A DNA stretch of 6,095 nucleotides from an uncultured Kangiella sp. (GTDB lineage: Bacteria > Pseudomonadota > Gammaproteobacteria > Enterobacterales > DSM-103792), in the NCBI GenBank assembly GCA_946481205.1, contig CAMLNB010000217.1, positions 1 to 6,095 of the forward strand, read 5' to 3'. The notes beneath the pieces were generated by a model. The model did no database searches. It was not told where the DNA came from and saw nothing but the letters and a program-made list of their open reading frames with translations. Positions 1 through 6,081 of this stretch are shown here, one piece after another (the first letter of the stretch is position 1; every line of letters begins with the position of its first letter). Position numbers and translations under genes: made by a program.

Positions 1-858
1 CAGCACCAGCAGCCAGAAGTTGCGGGTGCGAGCCCAGAGCACACCGAACATCAGGCCGATCGGCGCGACCACGACGATGGAGTAGGCGGCCGCGGTGAGA
101 ACGTCTGGTGCGCCAGTCATGCCTTCCATCAGGTGGGCGCCGCGCAGCACGTAACCGGGCGCGTGCACCAGACCAAACAGAATGGCCATCAAGACAATCG
201 CAACGGTTTCTGAACGCAGCCACGCTGCGATGCGGGTTTGCAACAACGCGCGAAACAAAAACTCTTCGGTCAGGCCCGCTTCAAGTGTCATCCAAAGCAG
301 CGCCACAGGCGCGACGATGGCGATGAGCCATGCCGGCTCTGACAACGCCGCCAGTTGCGCCGGACCGCGGCCGATTGTCAGTTGCAAACCAAGCAGCAGC
401 ACCGCCATGATCAGCAACACACGGCCGTGGCCTTTGGCCAGCGTGAAGGTGCCCACCAGATCGCGCCAGCGATAACCCAGACGTTGAAACAGCAGCGCCG
501 GCAACACCACCATCGCCAGCAATTTGGCGAGCAGAATCACCACTTCTTGCGGCTGCCCGGCGGTTACCGCTGCCTTCAGGGCACTGAGCCCCCAGCCGAG
601 AAACAACAGCGCAAACACCGCAAGGTAGCCAAACACGGTGTAGGCTTCTTTGCGCGGCTCTCGCACAGTGATGATTTGTGGTTGAATGCCGATGCTGGCC
701 AACCATGCGGCCAGCGAAAAACCAAGACCAAAGATCAGCAGAATGGCGAGATACTCGCCTGATTCAAAACTGGGCGAACGTGCGAGCGTGGCCAACGCCA
801 AACCATAGATGGCAGCAAAGCTGCTTATCGCAAACAATGCGCGGACATTGATGTTCAT
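1..858 (-). CDS. CPBP-family intramembrane metalloprotease, partial (3' end outside window)
   Basis: The reading frame is open from an ATG at 858 down to the window edge (286 codons, no stop), so the C-terminus is missing. The protein is very hydrophobic, with several membrane segments (about residues 5-25, 37-57, 73-93, 106-124, 144-161, 176-193, 217-232). Two hallmarks of the CPBP (CAAX protease and bacteriocin-processing, Abi) family are visible: the glutamate pair and arginine of EEFLFR at residues 198-203, and FGLVH at 228-232 with its metal-binding histidine. A further conserved His-x-x-x-Asn/Asp helix usually follows the stretch where the window ends (ARTRNFWLLVL), so only a short tail is probably lost. 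In the family, Glu and His residues form a metal site inside the membrane; substrates are mostly unknown in bacteria. The start is the only ATG before an upstream in-frame stop at 892-894, but it has no clear ribosome-binding site. The gene is divergent from ohrR. The family call is firm; the substrate is unknown. Confidence 0.88.
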   Translation of the reverse strand, partial: MNINVRALFAISSFAAIYGLALATLARSPSFESGEYLAILLIFGLGFSLAAWLASIGIQPQIITVREPRKEAYTVFGYLAVFALLFLGWGLSALKAAVTAGQPQEVVILLAKLLAMVVLPALLFQRLGYRWRDLVGTFTLAKGHGRVLLIMAVLLLGLQLTIGRGPAQLAALSEPAWLIAIVAPVALLWMTLEAGLTEEFLFRALLQTRIAAWLRSETVAIVLMAILFGLVHAPGYVLRGAHLMEGMTGAPDVLTAAAYSIVVVAPIGLMFGVLWARTRNFWLLVL

Positions 859-1020
859 GATTCGATACCAGGTAAGGTGTGTCAGCCTGCGTTACATGCC
901 ACGGTCGGCATTGACGTTACCGTGCGGAAACGAGAAGTAGTTCAGCACGACATGGCAAGAAAAGATCAGGGCGGCCGGTATCAAACTGTTTCACGGCGGG
1001 AACCGCTCATTTGAACCCTG

Positions 1021-1049
1021 CTGTCAGCGCGAGCAGATTTGATTATCAT
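1021..1049 (+). promoter_or_regulatory. Candidate sigma70 promoter for ohrR
   Basis: CTGTCA at 1021-1026 (4 of 6 matches to the -35 consensus) and TATCAT at 1044-1049 (5 of 6 to the -10) are separated by 17 bases. Transcription would start near 1056, giving a leader of about 26 bases before the ohrR ATG. GCTAAC at 1050-1055, just after the -10, matches one half of the palindromes upstream of ohr, which would fit OhrR autoregulation. This is a motif match only. Confidence 0.45.
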
Positions 1050-1081
1050 GCTAACTGTCTGCGTCACCTGCCGAGCCCGCC

Positions 1082-1516
1082 ATGAAAACCGCCGATGCCC
1101 TGCTCCTCGATCAACAGCTGTGTTTCGCGCTGTATTCCACTTCGCTGGCGATGACCAAGCTGTACAAGCCGTTGCTGGAGGCGCTGAACATCACCTATCC
1201 GCAGTACCTGGTTTTGCTGGTGCTGTGGGAGAAAGAAGGCATTACCTTGAAAGAACTGGCGCAGCGACTGCACCAGGACCCCGGGGCGCTGACACCCGTG
1301 GTGAAACGACTGGAATCGGAAGGCTTGCTGCAACGGCGGCGCGATGCCCAGGACGAGCGCAATCTGGCCATTGAACTGACCGATGCCGGCCGCGCGTTGA
1401 AAGCCAAAGCGGTCGAGGTCAATGCGGCCGTCGGTCTTGCCTGCGGGCTGCCGATACCCGACCTGGTCGCTCTCAGGCAGTCCCTGCTCGCTTTGCGCAG
1501 CCAGCTGGAACAATAA
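1082..1516 (+). CDS. ohrR: OhrR, MarR-family organic hydroperoxide sensor/repressor (two-cysteine type)
   Basis: A 144-residue protein of the usual OhrR length. OhrR is a cytoplasmic dimeric repressor that leaves DNA when organic hydroperoxides oxidise its N-terminal cysteine. That cysteine is seen here as C14 in LCFALYS, with the two tyrosines that hydrogen-bond it in family members (Y28 in KLYKPLL and Y39 in TYPQYLV). The winged helix-turn-helix follows: LKELAQRLHQDPGALTPVVK (56-75) covers the two helices, and the wing runs through RRRDAQDERN (85-94). A second cysteine, C121, lies about where proteobacterial two-cysteine OhrRs of the Xanthomonas type carry the resolving cysteine, so disulfide switching is likely. 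The ATG at 1082 is chosen because it gives the family's N-terminus; its ribosome-binding site is weak. The next gene on the same strand is ohr, the classic OhrR target, 223 bases downstream. I see no intrinsic terminator between them, so some read-through into ohr is possible. Confidence 0.93.
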   Translation: MKTADALLLDQQLCFALYSTSLAMTKLYKPLLEALNITYPQYLVLLVLWEKEGITLKELAQRLHQDPGALTPVVKRLESEGLLQRRRDAQDERNLAIELTDAGRALKAKAVEVNAAVGLACGLPIPDLVALRQSLLALRSQLEQ

Positions 1517-1583
1517 GGTCAAACTAAATTTATCGATTTATCAATAAGTTAACTACATCTTGTCGGAAATTTGCAGATTTAGC

Positions 1584-1612
1584 TTGCACGCTAACGATTA
1601 GCGCGATAACTT
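1584..1612 (+). promoter_or_regulatory. Candidate ohr promoter with operator palindrome in its spacer
   Basis: TTGCAC (1584-1589) and TAACTT (1607-1612) lie 17 bases apart and could act as -35 and -10 elements, though each matches consensus at only about three positions. The spacer holds the palindrome with arms CGCTAA and TTAGCG. A repressor bound there would block RNA polymerase, and a weak promoter under tight control is plausible for ohr. The leader would be about 120 bases. The promoter call is tentative; the palindrome is not. Confidence 0.35.
1589..1604. promoter_or_regulatory. Palindromic operator candidate 1 (probable OhrR site)
   Basis: CGCTAA and TTAGCG form perfect 6-base arms around the 3-base centre CGA (1589-1603). 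The same core recurs at 1691-1706: the two 16-base stretches agree at 13 positions (CGCTAANNATTANCGC). A dimeric MarR-type repressor is encoded immediately upstream and its usual target immediately downstream, so OhrR is the natural candidate ligand. Binding is inferred. Confidence 0.6.
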
Positions 1613-1687
1613 AACCACCAAGGCCAGCGCCACTCCCGAGATTGCTCAGGACGCTAGCCGGGAAGGTGCAGTGCAACCATTAAGTGA

Positions 1688-1708
1688 TTGCGCTAATCAT
1701 TATCGCAA
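1688..1708. promoter_or_regulatory. Palindromic operator candidate 2 (probable OhrR site)
   Basis: A 21-base near-perfect palindrome, centred on 1698 and 42 bases before the ohr ATG. The outer arms are TTGCG (1688-1692) and CGCAA (1704-1708); only one of the ten base pairs fails (1693 against 1703). It shares the CGCTAA..ATTA..CGC core with candidate 1, 102 bases upstream. Its position fits a site overlapping or just downstream of a transcription start. Repressor identity is inferred from context. Confidence 0.6.
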
Positions 1709-1725
1709 CACGTTCGCTTCAAGAC

Positions 1726-1732
1726 AAAGGAG
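1726..1732 (+). promoter_or_regulatory. Ribosome-binding site of ohr
   Basis: AAAGGAG ends 7 bases before the ATG at 1740. This strong Shine-Dalgarno decides the ohr start against an upstream in-frame ATG at 1671, which lacks one and whose extra residues are not Ohr-like. Confidence 0.85.
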
Positions 1733-1739
1733 TCACACC

Positions 1740-2156
1740 ATGAACGTTCTGTACACCGCAACCGTAACCTCCACCGGTGGCCGCGACGGCCGCTCCGTTT
1801 CCAACGACGGCCTGCTCGACGTCAAGCTGACCACCCCGCGCGAACTCGGTGGTGCCGGTGGCGAAGCCACCAACCCGGAACAGCTGTTTGCTGCCGGTTA
1901 CTCGGCCTGCTTTCTGAGCGCGCTGAAATTTGTCGCTGGCAAAGCCAAGCAAAAACTGCCGGCCGATTTGTCGGTGACGGCGCAAGTCGGCGTCGGTCAG
2001 GTGCCGACCGGTTTCGCGCTCGATGTTGAACTGCGCATCAGCGCATCGGACATGCCGCGTGAAGTGCTGCAAGAGCTGGTCGATCAAGCCCACATCGTCT
2101 GCCCGTACTCACACGCCACCCGCGGCAATCTGGCGGTGCGCCTGGTGTTGGTGTGA
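1740..2156 (+). CDS. ohr: Ohr, organic hydroperoxide resistance protein (thiol peroxidase)
   Basis: A 138-residue OsmC/Ohr-fold protein of normal Ohr length. Ohr reduces fatty-acid and other organic hydroperoxides to alcohols in the cytoplasm as a homodimer, typically recycled through lipoylated proteins. All key residues are present: peroxidatic C57 in AGYSACF, resolving C121 in IVCPYSHATRGN, the active-site arginine R15 in GGRDGR and the glutamate E47 in NPEQLF. The sequence reads as Ohr rather than OsmC because of the GGRDGR start and the VCPYSHATRGN ending. Translation starts at the ATG after AAAGGAG. It follows ohrR on the same strand; the two operator-like palindromes before it suggest derepression on peroxide exposure. 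Nothing is broken or unusual in the protein. Confidence 0.96.
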   Translation: MNVLYTATVTSTGGRDGRSVSNDGLLDVKLTTPRELGGAGGEATNPEQLFAAGYSACFLSALKFVAGKAKQKLPADLSVTAQVGVGQVPTGFALDVELRISASDMPREVLQELVDQAHIVCPYSHATRGNLAVRLVLV

Positions 2157-2190
2157 GGGCGCTGGTGTAAGCCGTCAATGCATCGAAATC

Positions 2191-2216
2191 GCGGAGCGCA
2201 GTCGCTTGCGCTCCGC
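2191..2216 (+). other. Strong GC-rich hairpin between ohr and the esterase gene
   Basis: GCGGAGCGCA (2191-2200) pairs perfectly with TGCGCTCCGC (2207-2216) around the 6-base loop GTCGCT. No run of T follows, so it is not a standard intrinsic terminator. It lies 34 bases after the ohr stop and 43 bases before the esterase start. It could be a Rho-assisted or partial terminator, or a 3' stabiliser of the ohr message that lowers expression of the downstream gene. Confidence 0.6.
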
Positions 2217-2259
2217 CACTTCAATCCACACAACTTTCAATACGAATCCGGAGCCAATC

Positions 2260-3279
2260 ATGAAATCGCTGTCGAAAATCCTTTCCAGTTCGGTGTTGGC
2301 AGTGGCCATGTCGGCCGCGTACGCCGCAGGCAGTCCTGGTGTCGAACAACAAACGCAAGGTTTCCTGAATGCGTTAGCCGCTGGCGGTGGCAAACCGCTG
2401 GAGCAATTGTCGCCGCAAGACGCGCGCGCGGTGTTGGTGGGTGCGCAAGCCAGCATTAAGCTGGAGTTGCCGAAAGCCGATGTCAGCAAGAAAACCATTA
2501 CGGTTGATGGTCAACCGATCAACCTGACCATTGTTCGCCCAGCTGGTGTCAAAGGCACGCTGCCGGCTTTTATGTTCTTCCACGGTGGCGGTTGGGTGCT
2601 GGGCGATTTCCCGACACATGAACGGTTGATTCGTGATCTGGTGGCCGGTTCGGGCGCCGCGGCGGTTTATGTCGACTACACACCGTCACCGGAAGCCAAG
2701 TACCCGACGGCAATCAACCAAGCCTACGCAGCAACAAAATGGGTCGCGGAAAACGGTAAATCGATCAATGTCGACGGTTCACGACTTGCCGTTGCCGGCA
2801 ACAGTGTCGGTGGCAACATGGCAGCCGTTGTTGCCCTGAAAGCCAAAGCACACGGCACACCGTCGCTGCGCTTCCAGCTGTTGCTGTGGCCGGTGACCAA
2901 CGCCAATTTTGAGAATGCCTCGTATGATCAGTTTGCTGACGGCCATTTCCTGACCAAGAACATGATGAAATGGTTCTGGGACAGCTACACGACCGATGCC
3001 GGCCAACGGCAAGAGATCTACGCCTCGCCGCTGCTCGCCAGCACCGAGCAGTTGCAAGGCCTGCCGCCTGCGCTGATTCAAACAGCGGAAATGGATGTAC
3101 TGCGTGACGAGGGCGAAGCCTATGGCCGCAAGCTTGATGCCGCTGGTGTCGACGTTACCACGACGCGTTACAACGGCATGATCCATGACTTTGGTTTGCT
3201 GAATGTCCTCAGCGAAGTCAACGGCACCCGCAGTGCAATGGCACAAGCCGGTGCTGCTTTGAAAGCGCACCTGCAGTAA
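2260..3279 (+). CDS. Secreted alpha/beta hydrolase, HSL-type (family IV) esterase/lipase
   Basis: A 339-residue protein whose N-terminus looks like a Sec signal peptide: K2 and K6, a hydrophobic stretch to about residue 19, and an AYA cleavage site after residue 22. The mature part is an alpha/beta hydrolase fold-3 domain. HGGGW at 108-112 is the oxyanion-hole motif of the hormone-sensitive-lipase family. GNSVG at 180-184 supplies the nucleophile S182, D279 in AEMDVLRDEG is the likely acid, and H309 in GMIHDF completes the triad. Such enzymes hydrolyse short- to medium-chain acyl esters; the true substrate is unknown, and the signal peptide places it in the periplasm or outside. The start at 2260 is set by GGAG at 2250-2253 (6-base spacing) and the signal peptide. 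The frame is open back to 2023, but that part overlaps ohr and is not protein-like. It lies 103 bases after ohr and may be co-transcribed with it. A terminator follows at 3303. Confidence 0.92.
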   Translation: MKSLSKILSSSVLAVAMSAAYAAGSPGVEQQTQGFLNALAAGGGKPLEQLSPQDARAVLVGAQASIKLELPKADVSKKTITVDGQPINLTIVRPAGVKGTLPAFMFFHGGGWVLGDFPTHERLIRDLVAGSGAAAVYVDYTPSPEAKYPTAINQAYAATKWVAENGKSINVDGSRLAVAGNSVGGNMAAVVALKAKAHGTPSLRFQLLLWPVTNANFENASYDQFADGHFLTKNMMKWFWDSYTTDAGQRQEIYASPLLASTEQLQGLPPALIQTAEMDVLRDEGEAYGRKLDAAGVDVTTTRYNGMIHDFGLLNVLSEVNGTRSAMAQAGAALKAHLQ

Positions 3280-3302
3280 CAGGGCGATAGCAAGTCCAAG
3301 CC

Positions 3303-3336
3303 AAGCAAAAGGCGGGAGCACTCCCGCCTTTTGCTT
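3303..3336. terminator. Bidirectional intrinsic terminator between convergent genes
   Basis: A 16-base perfect inverted repeat (3303-3318 against 3321-3336) with a 2-base centre. The core stem GGCGGGAG/CTCCCGCC is flanked by AAAA on one side and TTTT on the other, so either strand yields a GC stem followed by a U run. It sits 23 bases after the esterase stop and 19 bases past the ppnN stop, and probably ends both transcripts. Confidence 0.92.
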
Positions 3337-3355
3337 TCATGCGGTAAGGCAGAAA

Positions 3356-4753
3356 TCAACGGATGATTCGATAGCACGGCGTATACGCCCGCCCCGGCAA
3401 GCGCATCCGGCCCTGGACAACAAACTGATTCAGCAGACTGTCCATTTCAGCCATCAGGTCGGCATCACCGCTGATCTCGAACGGCCCATGCTCCTCGATG
3501 GCACGGATGCCGTGCTCCTTGACGTTACCGGACACAACACCGGAGAACGCGCGCCGTAACTGCGCCGCCAGCAGATGCGCAGGCTGATTGCGGCGCAGAT
3601 CGAGCGCGCGCATGTTGGCATGCGTAGCGGCGAACGGGTGCTGATACTCATCCGCGACAGTCAGTAGCCAGTTGAAGTGATACGCGTCGTTGTTCAGCTT
3701 GCGAAACTCGCGCACTTTCTGAATGCCGGCATGCATCTTCTGGGCGACCTGCGCCGGGTCATCAATGATGATCTCGTACTTGGCCTGTGCCTCCGGTCCC
3801 AACGTGACGCCGATGAAATGGTGTATGCGCTCGAAATACGCTGCAGCCGATTGCGGACCAGTAAAAATCAACGGAAACGGCATCTGCTGGTTGGCAGGGT
3901 GTAGCAGTACGCCAAGCAGATAGAGAATTTCTTCGGCGGTGCCGGCACCACCAGGGAAGATCACAATGCCGTGGCCGGCGCGAACAAACGCTTCCAGGCG
4001 CTTTTCAATATCCGGCATGATCACCAGATTGTTGACGATTGGATTCGGTGCTTCGGCGGCAATAATGCCCGGCTCGGTAATACCCAGATACTGACCGCTG
4101 TTGATCCGCTGCTTGGCGTGGCCGATGGTGGCGCCTTTCATCGGTCCTTTCATCGCGCCGGGACCACAACCGGTGCAAATATTCAGTGCACGCAGCCCAA
4201 GCTGATAGCCGACCAACTTGGTGTAGTCGTACTCCTCGCGTGAAATCGAATGGCCGCCCCAACAGACCACCAGATTCGGTTCGGCGCCGGCACGCAAGAC
4301 TTTGGCATTGCGCAGGATATGAAACACCGCATCGGTGATGCCGGCCGCCTGCGACAACTCGAACACCGGATTGCCGATGATCTCGTCGCTGACATAGATG
4401 ATGTCACGCAGCACCGAAAACACATGCTCGCGCATACCGCGGATCATTTCGCCGTCGACAAACGCGCTGGCCGGAGCACCACGAATTTCCAGCCGAATGC
4501 CGCGCGCCTCCTGGATGATCTCGACATCAAAATTCGGGTAGCGCTCCAACAGCTCCTTGCCGCTGTCCAGATCGTTGCCGCTGCTGAGCACCGCCAGCGT
4601 GCAGTTGCGAAACACGCTGTGCAGGCCGCGCTGGCTGGTATCGAGCAGGCGCTCGACCTCCAGCCGCGACAGCAACTCCAGGCGGCCGCGCGGCCGAATG
4701 CTGGCATTGGTGGTCGGATACGCTTGCACTGCTGCATGAGATTGATGATTCAT
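3356..4753 (-). CDS. ppnN: PpnN, pyrimidine/purine nucleotide 5'-monophosphate nucleosidase (LOG family)
   Basis: A 465-residue protein closely resembling E. coli PpnN (formerly YgdH, 454 residues). The enzyme cleaves the N-glycosidic bond of nucleoside monophosphates to give a free base and ribose 5-phosphate; in E. coli it is stimulated by (p)ppGpp and helps balance nucleotide pools. Three domains can be read. An N-terminal DUF4478-like region covers about 20-150 (FRNCTLAVLSSG). The LOG/lysine-decarboxylase-like catalytic core covers about 155-330, with CWGGHS (164-169), NICTGCGPGAM (191-201) and the signature PGGAGTAEE (267-275). A C-terminal DUF3412-like region (335-460) holds RRAFSGVVSGNVKEHGIRAI. 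The family's old label, lysine decarboxylase, is wrong. The ATG at 4753 is chosen because GAGGA lies 11 bases upstream. A TTG at 4771 would add six residues but has no Shine-Dalgarno. The gene follows the transporter by 14 bases, so one transcript is likely. Confidence 0.95.
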   Translation of the reverse strand: MNHQSHAAVQAYPTTNASIRPRGRLELLSRLEVERLLDTSQRGLHSVFRNCTLAVLSSGNDLDSGKELLERYPNFDVEIIQEARGIRLEIRGAPASAFVDGEMIRGMREHVFSVLRDIIYVSDEIIGNPVFELSQAAGITDAVFHILRNAKVLRAGAEPNLVVCWGGHSISREEYDYTKLVGYQLGLRALNICTGCGPGAMKGPMKGATIGHAKQRINSGQYLGITEPGIIAAEAPNPIVNNLVIMPDIEKRLEAFVRAGHGIVIFPGGAGTAEEILYLLGVLLHPANQQMPFPLIFTGPQSAAAYFERIHHFIGVTLGPEAQAKYEIIIDDPAQVAQKMHAGIQKVREFRKLNNDAYHFNWLLTVADEYQHPFAATHANMRALDLRRNQPAHLLAAQLRRAFSGVVSGNVKEHGIRAIEEHGPFEISGDADLMAEMDSLLNQFVVQGRMRLPGRAYTPCYRIIR

Positions 4754-4767
4754 TAACGGGTTAATCC

Positions 4768-6081
4768 TCAAGTTACCGACGTCGCCGCAGTGTGTGCGGC
4801 CAAATGACCACGCTGCATGTCAATGCGCCGCAGGATCAGCAGACCGATGACGAAATACAAGCCGGAGATCAGCATCGCCAGCGGATGGTTGTTATTGCTG
4901 AGTGAAGTCACCACACCGTAAGTCGGCGGACCGATGATCGCCGAAATGCCGAGCGCCGCATTCCACAAACCATAGAATTCGGCACGCCGCGCTTCCGGCG
5001 CCAAATAGCCAACCATCGCGCGACCGGCCGACTGACTGGACCCCATGCAAAGACCGGCAACATTGGCTGCCAACCAGAAGGTCAGCGCCGATTCGCTGAT
5101 CGCGGCGAGCACCACCATCAGCACCCAGCCCCATAGCGTTAACGCCAAGGCTTTGCGATGCCCAAGCTTATCCTGCACATAGCCAAACAGGAACGCCCCG
5201 ATCGATGCCGTGACATTGACCAGCAGCACCAGCGTCATCGTTTGCGCCATATCAAACTTCATGACTTGCTGGGCGTAAATCGCAGCCAACGCGATCACCA
5301 CCGAGATGCCGGCTTGATACAACAGACCACACAGCAGCAAACGGGCGAAATCCGGATAGTGCTTCAGTGACTGCGCCGTTTGCCACAGCTGCCGCATCGA
5401 GTGACTGAGCACCGCGCTGAAACGCAGATCCCGTTGCGGCGTCGCGCGTTCCCGCAGCAGCACAAACATTGGCACTGCGGTGATGGCGTATAGCACGGCA
5501 ACAATGATCATCGTCACTGGCACATAGTCGGGCGCTATCGCGCCCGCTTTTTGCGCTGACAGCACATAAGCCAGGCAAATACCGAGCGAGAACAAACCGC
5601 CCAGATAACCAACACTCCAACCCCAGCCAGAGACTTTGCCAAGCGCTTCCGGTTTGGCCAGTTCCGGCAGAAACGCGCTGTTGAGCGCGACGCCGGCCTG
5701 AAAAAAGAAATTCGACAGCACAATCGCCAGCACCGCGATCCACAGATCGCCGGGACCAGCGAACGCCAGACAAGCCGTGGTCAGCACGCACGCCACCGTC
5801 ACCACCGCCAGGACCTGTTTCTTGCGTGCATGGGCATCGGCGTAGGCGCCAAATGCCGGCAGCAGCAAGAACACCAGCAAACTCGACAGCGAAATGGCCA
5901 AGGTCCAGGCCAGCGTGGCGTGTTCGGTGCCGCCAGCGACCACGCTGACGAAATAGGCATTGAACACGGCCGTCAGCACCACGGTGGTGTAACCGGAGTT
6001 GGCGAAATCATAAGAAGCCCACGCCAGCACTTCCCGGCGGCGGACATCGGTTTGCAGGGCGGAGCGTTCAAACAGCGGCAT
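4768..6081 (-). CDS. MFS transporter, UMF1/Atg22-like family
   Basis: A 437-residue inner-membrane protein with about 12 membrane segments (roughly 28-49, 57-78, 89-109, 112-134, 152-175, 187-209, 246-270, 281-302, 309-328, 332-348, 371-394, 400-418) and a longer central loop at 210-245. The N-terminal WASYDFANSGY (21-31) is a hallmark of the UMF1 (Atg22-like) branch of the major facilitator superfamily. The MFS loop 2-3 signature appears as GAYADAHARKK (78-88) and its second-half copy as GYVQDKLGHRK (300-310). APEARRAEFYGLW (361-373) is also typical of the branch. Fungal Atg22 exports amino acids from the vacuole, but bacterial substrates are not established. The ATG at 6081 has AGGA 8 bases upstream (6090-6093). 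The gene precedes ppnN with almost no gap, which hints at a link to nucleotide breakdown products, but this is inference. Its promoter lies beyond the window. Confidence 0.9.
   Translation of the reverse strand: MPLFERSALQTDVRRREVLAWASYDFANSGYTTVVLTAVFNAYFVSVVAGGTEHATLAWTLAISLSSLLVFLLLPAFGAYADAHARKKQVLAVVTVACVLTTACLAFAGPGDLWIAVLAIVLSNFFFQAGVALNSAFLPELAKPEALGKVSGWGWSVGYLGGLFSLGICLAYVLSAQKAGAIAPDYVPVTMIIVAVLYAITAVPMFVLLRERATPQRDLRFSAVLSHSMRQLWQTAQSLKHYPDFARLLLCGLLYQAGISVVIALAAIYAQQVMKFDMAQTMTLVLLVNVTASIGAFLFGYVQDKLGHRKALALTLWGWVLMVVLAAISESALTFWLAANVAGLCMGSSQSAGRAMVGYLAPEARRAEFYGLWNAALGISAIIGPPTYGVVTSLSNNNHPLAMLISGLYFVIGLLILRRIDMQRGHLAAHTAATSVT

Noticed and set aside
1034..1062. GCAGA/TCTGC-type symmetry around the ohrR start region
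   Set aside because: Only the outer 4-5 bases pair and the inside does not match, so it is weaker than chance would need to support an operator.
1064..1522. 152-codon minus-strand open frame opposite ohrR
   Set aside because: It mirrors the ohrR gene exactly, with glutamine-rich composition typical of antisense translation. OhrR carries all expected residues.
2139..2170. Repeated GGTGT units around the ohr stop codon
   Set aside because: The similarity is only a few bases of low-complexity valine codons and trailing sequence; it is too short to call a repeat or duplication.
2023..2259. N-terminal extension of the esterase frame back into ohr
   Set aside because: The extra 79 residues overlap ohr out of frame, are Cys/Arg-rich, and would bury the signal peptide. 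The ATG at 2260 has a good ribosome-binding site.
2779..3321. 180-codon minus-strand open frame opposite the esterase
   Set aside because: It lies across the catalytic part of a well-supported esterase and runs into the terminator. It has no recognisable motif.
4250..4756. 168-codon open frame on the plus strand opposite ppnN
   Set aside because: It is antisense to a clear PpnN coding sequence, shows no family features, and is rich in Q, H and R as expected of a shadow frame in GC-rich DNA.
5252..5791. 179-codon minus-strand open frame inside the transporter gene
   Set aside because: It is a shifted frame of the transporter on the same strand, with Arg/Ser-rich, non-membrane composition. 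The transporter frame is intact.
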